Part shown: one piece after another, positions 24,789 through 33,917 of the stretch
How the letters are laid out: each line of letters opens with the position of its first letter
How positions within the stretch are numbered: the first letter of the stretch is position 1
Assembly (NCBI RefSeq): GCF_017355985.1
Contig: NZ_JAFIQU010000015.1
Span: 98,454-162,453, forward strand
Length of the DNA: 64,000 nt
Direction of reading: 5' to 3'
DNA from: Arenibaculum pallidiluteum
GTDB taxonomy: Bacteria > Pseudomonadota > Alphaproteobacteria > Azospirillales > Azospirillaceae
The notes under the pieces: model-generated
Database searches by the model: none
Told to the model about the DNA's origin: nothing
Seen by the model: only the letters and a program-made list of their open reading frames with translations
Program-made: the position numbers and the translations under genes

Positions 24789-26047
24789 CACGCCTTCTCC
24801 ATGGGCTTGGCAGTGGCGCCGGCCGGGAAGCGGCCGCCGCCCTTCAGGACGGACTCGCTGATGCTGGCAGGCAGCGGCCGCGGACGCTCGATCTTGCCGA
24901 TCAGCGGCGTCAGCACCAGGAAGTGCAGGAAGTAGTAGGCCGTCGCGAGCTGCCCGATCAGCACGTAGATGCCCTCGGGCGGCTGCGAGCCGATGTAGCC
25001 CAGCACCACGCAGTCGGCCATGAGGATGTAGTAGAAGGGCTTGTAGAGCGGCCGGAACTTGGTCGAGCGGACCTTGGAGGTGTCGAGCCAGGGCAGCACG
25101 AACAGCACCGCGATCGCACCGAACATCAGCAGCACGCCGCCGAGCTTGTCCGGCACCGCGCGCAGGATCGCGTAGAACGGCAGGAAGTACCATTCCGGCA
25201 CGATGTGCGCGGGCGTCACCAGCGGGTTCGCCGGGATGTAGTTGTCGGGATGGCCGAGGTAGTTCGGGTTGAAGAACACGAAGGCCGCGAAGAAGATCAG
25301 GAAGATCCCCAGCGCGAAGCCGTCCTTCACCGTCAGGTACGGGTTGAACGGCACCGTGTCCTGCGGCCCCTTCGGCTCGATGCCCAGCGGGTTGTTCGAG
25401 CCCGTCACGTGCAGCGCCGCGACGTGCAGGATGACCACGCCCAGGATCACGAAGGGCAGCACGAAGTGCAGCGCGAAGAAGCGGTTGAGCGTGGGGTTGT
25501 CCACCGAGAAGCCGCCCCACAGCCAGGTCACGATCGGATCGCCGACGAAGGGGAAGGCCGAGAACAGGTTGGTGATGACGGTGGCGCCCCAGAAGCTCAT
25601 CTGGCCCCAGGGAAGCACGTAGCCCATGAAGGCGGTCGCCATCATCAGCAGCAGGATGACGACGCCGATCATCCACAGCAGCTCGCGCGGGGTCTTGTAG
25701 GACCCGTAATACAGGCCGCGGAACATGTGAATGTACACCACGATGAAGAACATCGAGGCGCCGTTCATGTGGATGTAGCGCAGCAGCCAGCCGTAGTTCA
25801 CGTCGCGCATGATGCGCTCGACGGACTCGAAGGCCATCGAGGTGTGCGCCGTGTAGTTCATCGCCAGGAAGATGCCCGTCACGATCATCGTGATCAGGAC
25901 GACCATGGCCAGCGCGCCGAAGCTCCACCAGTAGTTGGCGTTCCTCGGCATCATGTATTCGTTGTACTCGTGGTGCATCATGGTAAAGATCGGCAGGCGC
26001 CGATCGATCCAGTTCACCACGGGATTCTTGAACTGCTGGGCAGCCAT
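24788..26047 (-). CDS. petB: Cytochrome b of the bc1 complex
   Basis: A 419-residue cytochrome b with eight membrane helices. The heme-ligand region [20 protein letters not shown], split across helix B, and the Qo-site PEWYFLPFY motif are intact. It carries quinol oxidation and reduction sites within the inner membrane. It lies 27 nt after petA and overlaps petC by 4 nt. The usual length and motifs give no sign of anything unusual. Confidence 0.96.
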   Translation of the reverse strand: MAAQQFKNPVVNWIDRRLPIFTMMHHEYNEYMMPRNANYWWSFGALAMVVLITMIVTGIFLAMNYTAHTSMAFESVERIMRDVNYGWLLRYIHMNGASMFFIVVYIHMFRGLYYGSYKTPRELLWMIGVVILLLMMATAFMGYVLPWGQMSFWGATVITNLFSAFPFVGDPIVTWLWGGFSVDNPTLNRFFALHFVLPFVILGVVILHVAALHVTGSNNPLGIEPKGPQDTVPFNPYLTVKDGFALGIFLIFFAAFVFFNPNYLGHPDNYIPANPLVTPAHIVPEWYFLPFYAILRAVPDKLGGVLLMFGAIAVLFVLPWLDTSKVRSTKFRPLYKPFYYILMADCVVLGYIGSQPPEGIYVLIGQLATAYYFLHFLVLTPLIGKIERPRPLPASISESVLKGGGRFPAGATAKPMEKA

Positions 26048-26074
26048 GATGGACTCCAGTCGGCCCCTGCGGAC

Positions 26075-26644
26075 CTAGCCGAGGCGGATCGAGGTGTCGT
26101 CCAGGAACCGGTATTCCGGGACATGGAGGTTCGCCGGCGCCGGACCCCGGCGGATGCGGCCCGCCGTGTCGTAGTGCGAGCCGTGGCAGGGGCAGAACCA
26201 CCCGCCGAAGTCACCCTTGGGATCGGTCGCCTTCTGGCCCAGCGGCACGCAGCCGAGATGCGTGCAGACGCCGACCATGACCAGCCATTCCGGCTTGATC
26301 ACGCGCTGCTCGTCCGTCTGCGGGTCGCGCAGCTCGTTCACGTTCACGGCGCGGGCGGTCTGGATCTCCTCCTCGGTGCGCCGACGGACGAAGACCGGCT
26401 TGCCGCGCCAGGTCACCGTGATGGCCTGGCCGACCTGCACGGGCGACAGGTCGACGTCGATGGACGCCAGAGCCAGGGTGTCGGCCGCGGGGTTCATGCT
26501 GTCGATGAAGGGCCAGGCCACGGAAGCTGCGCCGACGGCGCCGACAGCCGCGGTGGCGAGATACAGGAAGTCGCGGCGCGTGGCGCCTTCGCTCCCGCTC
26601 GCCCCTTGGCCGGCCGGCCCGACCGGATGGGTGGTGTCCGACAT
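26075..26644 (-). CDS. petA: Rieske iron-sulfur protein of the bc1 complex
   Basis: A 189-residue Rieske protein. A twin-arginine signal ([17 protein letters not shown]) precedes a single anchoring helix; the 2Fe-2S cluster ligands are in CTHLGC and CPCHGSHY. It is the first gene of petABC. The divergent gap upstream holds a 25-bp palindrome that may regulate the operon. Confidence 0.96.
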   Translation of the reverse strand: MSDTTHPVGPAGQGASGSEGATRRDFLYLATAAVGAVGAASVAWPFIDSMNPAADTLALASIDVDLSPVQVGQAITVTWRGKPVFVRRRTEEEIQTARAVNVNELRDPQTDEQRVIKPEWLVMVGVCTHLGCVPLGQKATDPKGDFGGWFCPCHGSHYDTAGRIRRGPAPANLHVPEYRFLDDTSIRLG

Positions 26645-26895
26645 ACGCTCTCTCTCTGACTGCTCGGCCTGCCCGCCGGGGAGACAGCGGGAGACCAGTT
26701 GGATCCCTCGACCTGGACGACCGCTGCGGCCGCCGGGGCCGCACGCGCGTACAGCGCGGCCCGACCGTGTCTGCCGCGACCGGACGGGTATACAGTTCGT
26801 TCCAGACTCTGGAAAGAACTAGATTCATGGACAAAATGCCGCGCCCCCACGCTCGGACCTTGCCGCGGCATGGCCCTTGCTGGTAGGCACGGCGG
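26645..26895. promoter_or_regulatory. petA/trmL divergent region with 25-bp palindrome
   Basis: A 251-nt gap. At 26795-26819 lie GTTC, g, TTCCAGA, c, TCTGGAA, a, GAAC in order: a 25-bp inverted repeat with one symmetric mismatch pair and a single-base centre. It is AT-richer than its surroundings and is probably a regulator binding site. No gene is visible in the gap. Confidence 0.6.
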
Positions 26896-27369
26896 ATGGT
26901 GCCGGAGGCCCCACATCTGGCGCTCTACGAGCCCGACATCCCGCAGAACACCGGCGCCCTTATGCGCCTCGCGGCCTGCCTCGGCGTCCCGCTGCACGTG
27001 ATCGAGCCCTGCGGCTTCGTGCTGGACGACCGGCGGCTGCGCCGGGCCGGCATGGATTACCTGGACGGGCTGGACCTGCGCCGCCATGCCTCCTGGACGC
27101 GCTTCGCCGCAGAGCCGCCGGGCCGCATCGTACTGCTGACCACCCGGGCGGCGATGCCCTATCTCGACTTCGCCTTCGCGCCAGGGGACGTGCTGCTGCT
27201 GGGCCGCGAGAGCGCGGGCGTGCCAGAAGCCGTGCATGCCGCGGCCGATGCGCGGGTCGCGATTCCCCTGCGTCCCGGCATGCGCTCGCTGAACGTTGCG
27301 CTGGCCGCCGCCATGGTGTTGGGTGAGGCCCTCCGCCAGACACGCCACGCCGCGCCGGAACGCCCATGA
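26896..27369 (+). CDS. trmL: tRNA (cytidine/uridine-34-2'-O)-methyltransferase
   Basis: A 157-residue SPOUT-family enzyme of the TrmL/YibK type that 2'-O-methylates the wobble base of certain leucine tRNAs. Signature blocks are [21 protein letters not shown] at the start (split here as LYEPDIPQN and TGALMRLA), [12 protein letters not shown] and [22 protein letters not shown], which form the trefoil-knot SAM site. Its stop overlaps the hemF start (ATGA). Confidence 0.94.
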   Translation: MVPEAPHLALYEPDIPQNTGALMRLAACLGVPLHVIEPCGFVLDDRRLRRAGMDYLDGLDLRRHASWTRFAAEPPGRIVLLTTRAAMPYLDFAFAPGDVLLLGRESAGVPEAVHAAADARVAIPLRPGMRSLNVALAAAMVLGEALRQTRHAAPERP

Positions 27370-28244
27370 CCGCAGACAGAGCTTCGACCGAAGAGGACCG
27401 CAAGGCACGCGCCAGCGCCTGGTTCGCCGAGCTCCGCGACCGGATCTGCGCGGCCTTCGAGCGGATTGAGGACGACCTGTCCGGCGGCCCCCACGGGCCC
27501 TTGGCGCCGGGCCGTTTCGAGCGCAAGGCCTGGACCCGGCCGGACCCGGAGGGCGGCGAGGGTGGCGGCGGCGTGATGTCGATCATGCGCGGCCGCGTCT
27601 TCGAGAAGGTCGGCGTGAACGTCTCGACCGTGCACGGCACCTTCAGCCCCGAGTTCCGCCAGCAGATCCCCGGCGCCGCCGAGACCGGCCGGTTCTGGGC
27701 TTCCGGGATCAGCCTCGTCGCCCATATGCGCTCGCCGCTGGTGCCCGCGGTGCACATGAACACGCGCCACATCGTGACCTCGACCGCCTGGTTCGGGGGC
27801 GGCGCCGACATGACCCCGGCCTTTCCCGACGCGGCGGATACGGCGGACTTCCACGCCGCGCTGAAGGCCGCCTGCGACCGGCACGACCCCGCCTACTACG
27901 CGCGCTTCAAGGACTGGTGCGACCGCTACTTCTTCCTGCCCCACCGCAACGAGCCGCGGGGGATCGGCGGCATCTTCTACGACAACCTCCAGGGCGACTG
28001 GGACGCCGATTTCGCCTTCACCCGCGACGTGGGCCTTGCCTTCCTGGACGTCTATCCACGCATCGTCCGGCGCCACATGGACGAGCCCTGGACGCAGGAA
28101 CAGCGCGAGCACCTGCTGGTGCGCCGCGGCCGCTACGTCGAGTTCAACCTGCTCCACGACCGCGGCACGGTCTTCGGCCTCAGGACCGGCGGCAACGTCG
28201 AGGCGATCCTGATGTCGCTGCCGCCCGAGGTCCGCTGGCCCTGA
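27366..28244 (+). CDS. hemF: Oxygen-dependent coproporphyrinogen III oxidase
   Basis: A 292-residue HemF that converts coproporphyrinogen III to protoporphyrinogen IX using oxygen in heme synthesis. Family blocks: [36 protein letters not shown], and the C-terminal [14 protein letters not shown]. Length is normal. Translation is coupled to trmL. Weak repeats with CCCGGGAC cores follow its stop. Confidence 0.95.
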   Translation: MTADRASTEEDRKARASAWFAELRDRICAAFERIEDDLSGGPHGPLAPGRFERKAWTRPDPEGGEGGGGVMSIMRGRVFEKVGVNVSTVHGTFSPEFRQQIPGAAETGRFWASGISLVAHMRSPLVPAVHMNTRHIVTSTAWFGGGADMTPAFPDAADTADFHAALKAACDRHDPAYYARFKDWCDRYFFLPHRNEPRGIGGIFYDNLQGDWDADFAFTRDVGLAFLDVYPRIVRRHMDEPWTQEQREHLLVRRGRYVEFNLLHDRGTVFGLRTGGNVEAILMSLPPEVRWP

Positions 28245-28448
28245 ACCCTGGCCCCGGGACGGCCCGCCCAGGATGGCCTCCCCGGGACGATCTGCCCGGG
28301 ACCGGCTCCCGCCCCTCGGGCGGCCGCGGCGCCGATCGGACGCGCCCCTCCGGGCTCCCCCGTGCGCGCCGCCTGCGCACCCCCTGCCCGATCCCGTCGC
28401 GCGGCAGCGGCCGCTAGGGTCGCTGTGGGCAAGGGCCTGGAGAGGGGC
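28245..28448 (+). other. GC-rich intergenic stretch with weak repeats
   Basis: A 204-nt gap. CCCGGGAC occurs three times between about 28253 and 28302 in loosely repeated blocks beginning near the hemF stop. The rest is low-complexity GC-rich sequence without a clear gene. Confidence 0.5.
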
Positions 28449-29234
28449 ATGGCGCGGCTGGACGTGCTCGGGACGGCGTGGAACGGATACCGATTCGCCT
28501 TCGGGAGCCTGCGCGGCATCCTGAGGCTGTGCTGGCCCTGGCTCGCCCTCGGCAGCCTGCTGGCCGCCGCCGGGATCGCGGCGCGGCCCGGTCTGGCGCT
28601 GCTGCCCGCGGTGCCCTATGCGATCGGCGCCAGCATCCTGTGGATCGCCACCCTGCGGATCGCACTGCTGGCCGAGCCGCCCGGGCGCGACGGCGCACTG
28701 CGCTTCGGCGGCCGCGAGCTCAGGACGCTGGGGATCTTCGCCGCGGCCTATCTCGCCTCGGCGGCGCCCTTCGCGGTCCAGCAGGCGATCGGCGGCCCAG
28801 GCGGCCTGGGCGCCGCGGTGGCGCTCTCGGCCTGCGGCCTCTATCTCGCGGTCCGGATGCTGCCGGCCAGCGCCGCCATCGCCATCGACCAGCCGGTTCC
28901 GAGCGCCCTGCGCCCGGCCTGGCGCATGACCCGGGGCAACGGGCTGCGGCTGGTCGCGACGCTGGCCCTGGCCCATCTCCCGCTTCAGCTCGCGGCCGGC
29001 GCCGTGGCGCACATGGCCGGCTGGCCCGGCGTCCTGCCAGGCGGGCCCGGCAGCGCACCGGCCGCGCCCGACGGCCTGCTGGCCCTGGCGTCGCCGCTGG
29101 CGCTCGGCCTGGCGCTCGGCTTCGTCTTCTTCGTGCAGGTCGCGCTCGCCGCCGCATGCCTCGGCCTCGCCTGCCAGGCGCTGGTGCCGACCAGCCTGCG
29201 CGGCGCCCCGGCCGCCAATGCGGCCTCATCTTGA
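28449..29234 (+). CDS. Predicted polytopic membrane protein
   Basis: A 261-residue Ala/Leu-rich protein with about six membrane helices and the pattern seen in glycerophosphoryl-diester-phosphodiesterase-type membrane or DUF proteins (a central PSALRPAWRMTRGN motif between helices 4 and 5). I do not recognise a named family with certainty. The start is the ATG after GGAGAGGGG; a longer reading from 28362 lacks a ribosome site. Confidence 0.72.
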   Translation: MARLDVLGTAWNGYRFAFGSLRGILRLCWPWLALGSLLAAAGIAARPGLALLPAVPYAIGASILWIATLRIALLAEPPGRDGALRFGGRELRTLGIFAAAYLASAAPFAVQQAIGGPGGLGAAVALSACGLYLAVRMLPASAAIAIDQPVPSALRPAWRMTRGNGLRLVATLALAHLPLQLAAGAVAHMAGWPGVLPGGPGSAPAAPDGLLALASPLALGLALGFVFFVQVALAAACLGLACQALVPTSLRGAPAANAASS

Positions 29235-29316
29235 TCAGGGCGCCAGTGCGGCCGCCTCTTGATCCGGCGGCGCGCTGTCGCATTATCTCCCTTCGCCAGG
29301 AACGGGAGGAAACTTC

Positions 29317-30297
29317 ATGAAGGACATCTCGCGTCGCGCCGCCCTCGCAGCCGCCGCTGCGGCCCCCGCCGCTGCGGCCATGGCCCAGCTCGCGCCCATG
29401 CCGGCGCTGGCCCAGCAGGCCGCTGCGCCCGGCGGCCAGGCCCCAGGCTTCTACCGGATCAAGGTCGGCGACCTCGTCGTCACCCGGATTCTGGACGGCC
29501 AGTTCCAGCGCCCGCTCCAGGGCTTCGTCAGGAACGCCCCCCAGCAGGAGGTCGAGGCGGCGCTGCGCGACGCCTACATGCCGACCGCGGCGCTGACGAT
29601 CCCCATCACCTTCATGGCGGTCCAGGGCGGCGGCCGCACCGTGCTGGTCGACACCGGCACCGGCGGCAAGTCCGGCCCGACGGCCGCCCACGGTGCGCGC
29701 AACCTGGCCGCGGCCGGGATCGACCCGGCCCAGGTCGACGCGGTCGTCATCAGCCATTTCCACGGCGACCACATCGGCGGCCTGACCACGGCCGACGGCA
29801 AGGCAGTCTTCCCCCGGGCCGAGGTTTTCGTGCCGCAGGCCGAATACGGCTTCTGGATGGACGAGGGCGCCCTGTCCCGGGCACCCGAGGCCATGCAGGG
29901 CAACTTCCGGCTGGTGCGCGCCACCATGGCTGCCTATGGCGACCGCGTCCGGCGCCATGGCGCCGAGGCCGACGTCGCCGGCCTGCGCGCCATGGCGGCC
30001 GCCGGCCACACCCCCGGCCACACCACCTACACCGTGGCCTCGGGGAACCAGCAGCTCGTGATCCTGAGCGACACCACGAACCACCCCGCGCTCTTCGTCA
30101 GGAATCCCGGCTGGCACGCAGTCTTCGACATGGATGCGGCCCAGGCCGAGCAGAGCCGGCGCAGGCTGCTCGACCGCGTCGCCGCCGACCGGGCGATGGT
30201 GGTGGGATATCACTTTCCCTTCCCCGGAATCGGCCACATCCGCCAGCGCGAGCGGGGCTACGAGTTCGAGCCCGCCCAGTGGTCGAGCGAGCTCTGA
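29317..30297 (+). CDS. Exported MBL-fold metallohydrolase
   Basis: A 326-residue metallo-beta-lactamase-fold protein. The N terminus (MKDISRRAALAAAAAAP) is a Tat-type signal, so the enzyme acts in the periplasm. Metal ligands appear in SHFHGDHIGG, the GHTPGHTTY loop, LSDTTNHP, and the C-terminal GYHFPFPG. Similar proteins are annotated as lactonases or quorum-quenching enzymes, but the substrate is unknown. A GGAGGAAAC site lies just upstream. Confidence 0.88.
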   Translation: MKDISRRAALAAAAAAPAAAAMAQLAPMPALAQQAAAPGGQAPGFYRIKVGDLVVTRILDGQFQRPLQGFVRNAPQQEVEAALRDAYMPTAALTIPITFMAVQGGGRTVLVDTGTGGKSGPTAAHGARNLAAAGIDPAQVDAVVISHFHGDHIGGLTTADGKAVFPRAEVFVPQAEYGFWMDEGALSRAPEAMQGNFRLVRATMAAYGDRVRRHGAEADVAGLRAMAAAGHTPGHTTYTVASGNQQLVILSDTTNHPALFVRNPGWHAVFDMDAAQAEQSRRRLLDRVAADRAMVVGYHFPFPGIGHIRQRERGYEFEPAQWSSEL

Positions 30298-30352
30298 CCC
30301 AGTAGATTCTGGCCCGCTGAGATTTTGGCCCGTTGAGATCCTGGCCCGCGCG
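30291..30352 (+). repeat. 16-nt degenerate tandem repeat at the MBL stop codon
   Basis: Units GATTCTGGCCCGCTGA (30305), GATTTTGGCCCGTTGA (30321) and GATCCTGGCCCGCGCG (30337) follow a more diverged first unit that contains the gene's own TGA (30295-30297). Confidence 0.85.
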
Positions 30353-30474
30353 GGATGGTTCGCGCGGGCCGCCTCACGCGTGAGTGGAAGATCTCTCCTC
30401 GCTAGTAGCCTCTATATAGATTTTTAATAAAATCGTGACACTGCATCGCGCCTGAGAAGCACGCGAAGGTAGCG

Positions 30475-32169
30475 GTGTCGATGAACAATCTGCGCAACAT
30501 CAGTATCAACCGGCGCCTCTGGGCCATGGCCCTCTTGGCTGTCGCGGGGTTACTTGCCGTCGCGTCGCTGGGTAGCTGGACGCTGCGCGACCAGCTCATG
30601 CAGGACCGCGCGCGGATGTCGCGGTCGGCGGTGGATTCCGCGATGAGCATTGTCGCGGCCTACGAGGACCGGGCACGCCGTGGCGAGCTGACCGCCGAGC
30701 AGGCGCAGACCTCCGCGCTCGCGGCTCTGCGGGCGATGCGGTTCGACGGCGGCGAATACGTCTGGGTCAACCGCCCCAACGGCGTCATGGTGATGCACCC
30801 GGTCCGCCCCGAGCTCGAGGGCAAGGACATGCTCGGCTTCAGGGATCCCGCCGGCACGTACATCTTCCGCGAGTTCGTGAAGGCCACGACCGAGACCGGC
30901 AGCGGTTTCGTGCCCTATGCCTGGCCGAAGCCGGGGTTCGACGAGCCCGTCGCCAAGATTTCCTTCGTCCGTCACTTCAAGGCATGGGACTGGATCGTCG
31001 GCTCGGGCATCTACCTCGACGACGTCCAGGCCGAGATGCGCGACGCCCTGCTGCAAGCGGGCCTCGGCATCCTCGCAACCACCATCGTGCTGGGCCTCTG
31101 CGTCTGGGCCGTGGCTCGCAGCCTTGCACGGCCGCTGCAGTCGCTCACGAGGACGATGCAGGACCTTGCCTCCGGCGACACGTCGGTCGTCCTCGCCGAC
31201 CTCGACCGGCGCAACGAGCTCGGCGCCATGGCGCGCGCGGTCGAGGTGTTCCGCGTCGGCGCCATCGAACGCGCGAAGCTGGAAGCCCAGGCTCGCGAGG
31301 AGGCGGTCGCCCGCGCCCATCGGACGGCGGCCATCGAGGCGCTCGTCGACGAGTTCGACCAGGTCGTCCACGGACTGCTCCAGACCGTCGCTGTCGCGTG
31401 CCAGCGGTTCTCCGCGACGGCCCGGGACATGACAGCCCTGGCCAATGAGACGAACCTCCAGGCCAGCTCGGCCGCGACGGCGTCGGAGCAGACCTCCGCC
31501 AATGTCCAGACCGTCGCGGCCGCGGCCGAGGAGATGGCGAGTTCCATCGGAGAGATCGGACGCCAGGTCACCCGCTCCTCGGTGATCGCGGGCCAGGCCG
31601 TCGGCGAGGCCGAGCGGATCAATGCGGACATCGTGAGCCTCGACGAGGCCGCCCGCAGGATCGGCGACGTCATCGGCCTGATCCAGGACATCGCCTCGCA
31701 GACGAACCTTCTGGCGCTGAACGCCACGATCGAGGCCGCCCGCGCCGGCGAGGCCGGCAAGGGTTTCGCCGTCGTGGCCGGCGAGGTCAAGGCCTTGGCC
31801 GCCCAGACGGCGAAGGCGACCGAGGAGATCGCGGCCCAGGTCGGCTCGATCCAGCAGGCGACCGCCGGGACCGTCGGCGGCATCAGGGGAATCGGCGGCA
31901 CCATCCAGTCCATGAACGAGATCTCCTCCACGGTGGCCGCAGCCATCGAGGAGCAGGGCGCAGCGACCCAGGAGATCAGCCGCAACGTCCAGGAGGCCGC
32001 AGCGGCGACCCGCGAGGTCTCTGCCGGCATCGGCGCGGTCACCCGCGCCGCGGACCAGACCGGATCCACCGCATCCCAGGTCCTCGCCTCGGCCGAGTCC
32101 CTGACGGCGGAGGCCGACCGCCTGCGCGCGGCCGTAAGCCGGTTCATCGCGGGCGTCAGGGCGGCCTGA
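30475..32169 (+). CDS. Methyl-accepting chemotaxis protein with sCache
   Basis: A 564-residue chemoreceptor. Helix one at about residues 15-33, a periplasmic single-Cache domain (YVWVNRPNGVMVMHPV, WDWIVGSGIYLDD), helix two near 190-215, a HAMP region, and a methyl-accepting signalling domain whose hairpin tip reads IASQTNLLALNATIEAARAG. The GTG at 30475 lies 5 nt after GAAGG; an ATG two codons later (30481) is equally possible. The upstream 120 nt are AT-rich. A 40-bp perfect palindrome follows its stop. Confidence 0.93.
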   Translation: MSMNNLRNISINRRLWAMALLAVAGLLAVASLGSWTLRDQLMQDRARMSRSAVDSAMSIVAAYEDRARRGELTAEQAQTSALAALRAMRFDGGEYVWVNRPNGVMVMHPVRPELEGKDMLGFRDPAGTYIFREFVKATTETGSGFVPYAWPKPGFDEPVAKISFVRHFKAWDWIVGSGIYLDDVQAEMRDALLQAGLGILATTIVLGLCVWAVARSLARPLQSLTRTMQDLASGDTSVVLADLDRRNELGAMARAVEVFRVGAIERAKLEAQAREEAVARAHRTAAIEALVDEFDQVVHGLLQTVAVACQRFSATARDMTALANETNLQASSAATASEQTSANVQTVAAAAEEMASSIGEIGRQVTRSSVIAGQAVGEAERINADIVSLDEAARRIGDVIGLIQDIASQTNLLALNATIEAARAGEAGKGFAVVAGEVKALAAQTAKATEEIAAQVGSIQQATAGTVGGIRGIGGTIQSMNEISSTVAAAIEEQGAATQEISRNVQEAAAATREVSAGIGAVTRAADQTGSTASQVLASAESLTAEADRLRAAVSRFIAGVRAA

Positions 32170-32170
32170 A

Positions 32171-32210
32171 GCCGGGGCGGATCGGACGGCGCCGTCCGAT
32201 CCGCCCCGGC
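32171..32210. terminator. 40-bp perfect palindrome after the chemoreceptor gene
   Basis: The 20-nt arm at 32171-32190 (starting GCCGGGGCGG) is followed at once by its exact reverse complement at 32191-32210. It begins one base after the MCP stop. It lacks a T-run but would form an extremely stable RNA hairpin; it probably terminates or protects the transcript. Confidence 0.7.
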
Positions 32211-32256
32211 TCGTGACCGGCCCCGGGATCTTCGCGGCCGCGGAACGGCCGGCTCC

Positions 32257-32292
32257 CGTGAGGGGTTGTGACCCGTGGGTCCACCCCTCACG
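32257..32292 (+). promoter_or_regulatory. Nested hairpin over the leader of the next gene
   Basis: Outer arms CGTGAGGGGT (32257-32266) and ACCCCTCACG (32283-32292) enclose an inner GACCC (32270-32274) / GGGTC (32277-32281) pair. The 3' arm abuts the GGAG ribosome site (32292-32295) of the gene starting at 32302, so folding could limit its translation. Confidence 0.6.
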
Positions 32293-32301
32293 GAGACCGA
32301 G

Positions 32302-32691
32302 ATGGCAAAGAAGAAGGGCAAGAAGGCCGCGATTCCGAAGCGGATCGCCGGTATCAAGGTGCCGAAGGCGCTGCGCAAGTCCGGCATCCCGCTGGCGTCC
32401 ATCATCGACTCGCCGACGGGGCGCGCCGTCCTCGCCGACGCGCTGATGCATGCCGCGCGAATCCTCTCGGATACGCGCCCGGCGCAGAATGCCGCCGCAG
32501 GCGCAGGCCACGCCATGCGCGATGCCGGCGAAGGCGCGACCGGGCTCCTGTCCGAGGCCGCGCAGAAGCTCGCTGCGGTGATCAGCCCGCAGGATGGACG
32601 GTCAGGGGGACGGCCGGAAGGACGTTCCGATGCTCGGCCCGACGGGGACGAGCCTCGCCATGGCGACCGCCCGCGCCGTCAGGAGGCCTGA
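32302..32691 (+). CDS. Small Lys-rich hypothetical protein
   Basis: A 129-residue basic protein beginning MAKKKGKKAAIPKRIAGIKV, with a central helical region (GRAVLADALMHAARIL) and a charged, disordered tail. Not recognised; similar short proteins occur in Rhodospirillales. A GGAG site lies 6 nt upstream, next to a stable hairpin. Its 3' end overlaps the convergent CCA-transferase gene by 13 nt. Confidence 0.7.
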   Translation: MAKKKGKKAAIPKRIAGIKVPKALRKSGIPLASIIDSPTGRAVLADALMHAARILSDTRPAQNAAAGAGHAMRDAGEGATGLLSEAAQKLAAVISPQDGRSGGRPEGRSDARPDGDEPRHGDRPRRQEA

Positions 32692-33917
32692 GGCGCCGCG
32701 CCGCTGCCGAGGCGGCGCTCCAGCTCGGCGAGGCAGGCCGCGCGGTCCGGCCGGAAGTCGTTGTCGGTCCACCAGGCCTCGATCTCGCGCAGCACGCGGC
32801 CCAGCTCGGGACCCTGGGGCACCCCGCGGGCGATCAGGTCCCGCCCGGCGACCGGAAGGGAAACCGGCTCCCAGGCGGCCGCCCGGGCCAGTGCCTCAAC
32901 GGGGTCGGCCGCGCCCGGCGCGGCGGCTGCGAGACGCAGCAGGTCCGCCACCGCGTCCCGCCCCATCGCATACAGGGCGCGGCGCAGGGCGCGCGGCTCC
33001 ATGGCGGGATCCACCGCCACGGGCGGCTCGCACAGCAGGGCGAGGCGGTCCCGCTCGGCATTGGACAGCCTGATCCGCGCGGCAAGGGCGAGCGCCGCGT
33101 CCCGGCCGCCTTCCACCAGCGCTGCGAGGCGCAGCAGCGGATCCGAGGTTCGGGGCACGACCCCTTCCAGCCGGTCGATCCGCCGGGCCTCGGGCAGCAG
33201 CATCGCGACGATGCCGGCCTGGTCCATGAGGCGCCAGGTCGGCACAGGGTCCGGAGCCTCCAGCAGGCGCAGCGTCTCGGCCCGGACCCGCTCGCCCGAG
33301 AGGGTCGGCAGCAGGGGCGCCAGCCGGGCGCAGGTCTCCAGGCCCTCGGGATCCGGCTCGCCGCGGCCGTAATGGGCGTGGAAGCGGAAGAAGCGCAGAA
33401 GCCGCAGCACGTCCTCGCGGATGCGCCGCTCGGGCTCGCCGACGAAGCGGACGCGACCGGCCCGCGCGTCGGCAACCCCGTCGAAATAGTCGAAGAGCGA
33501 GCCGTCGGGGGCCAGCGACAGGGCGTTCATGGTGAAGTCGCGCCGCGCCGCGTCCTCCCGCCAGTCGCTGGTATAGGAGACGACGGCGCGGCGGCCGTCG
33601 GTCTCGACGTCGCGGCGCAGCGTCGTGATCTCGAAGGGGTGGTGCTCGACCACGGCGGTGACCGTCCCGTGCTCGATCCCCGTGGGAACCGCCCGGATGG
33701 ACGAGGCGGCCAGCAGCTCCATCACACGCCCGGGCTCGGCGTCGGTAGCCATGTCGACATCGCGCAGCCGCCGCCGCAGCAGCGCGTCCCGCACGCATCC
33801 GCCGACGAAGCGGACCTCGGCCCCGCCGGCGGCCAGCGCGGCGAGGACCCGGCGCGCGGGCTCGGCCGTCATCGCCGGCGGCAGGTCGATGCGCAGCGGG
33901 GTGCCCTCGGCGCTCAC
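32679..33917 (-). CDS. CCA tRNA nucleotidyltransferase/poly(A) polymerase family
   Basis: A 412-residue class II nucleotidyltransferase. The catalytic head has FVGGCVRDALL and the acidic pair in RDVDMATDAEP; the RRDFTMNALSLAPDG and LRLLRFFRFHAHYG blocks bind nucleotide and tRNA. It adds or repairs the 3' CCA of tRNA. I chose the GTG at 33917 because it overlaps the Nudix stop (GTGA); an ATG 20 codons later is possible. It is the last gene of a DUF1285-Nudix-CCA operon. Confidence 0.9.
   Translation of the reverse strand: MSAEGTPLRIDLPPAMTAEPARRVLAALAAGGAEVRFVGGCVRDALLRRRLRDVDMATDAEPGRVMELLAASSIRAVPTGIEHGTVTAVVEHHPFEITTLRRDVETDGRRAVVSYTSDWREDAARRDFTMNALSLAPDGSLFDYFDGVADARAGRVRFVGEPERRIREDVLRLLRFFRFHAHYGRGEPDPEGLETCARLAPLLPTLSGERVRAETLRLLEAPDPVPTWRLMDQAGIVAMLLPEARRIDRLEGVVPRTSDPLLRLAALVEGGRDAALALAARIRLSNAERDRLALLCEPPVAVDPAMEPRALRRALYAMGRDAVADLLRLAAAAPGAADPVEALARAAAWEPVSLPVAGRDLIARGVPQGPELGRVLREIEAWWTDNDFRPDRAACLAELERRLGSGAAPQAS

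Noticed and set aside
26795..26819. LexA (SOS) box reading of the GTTC/GAAC palindrome
   Set aside because: Alphaproteobacterial LexA sites are direct repeats GTTC-N7-GTTC; this is an inverted repeat with different spacing.
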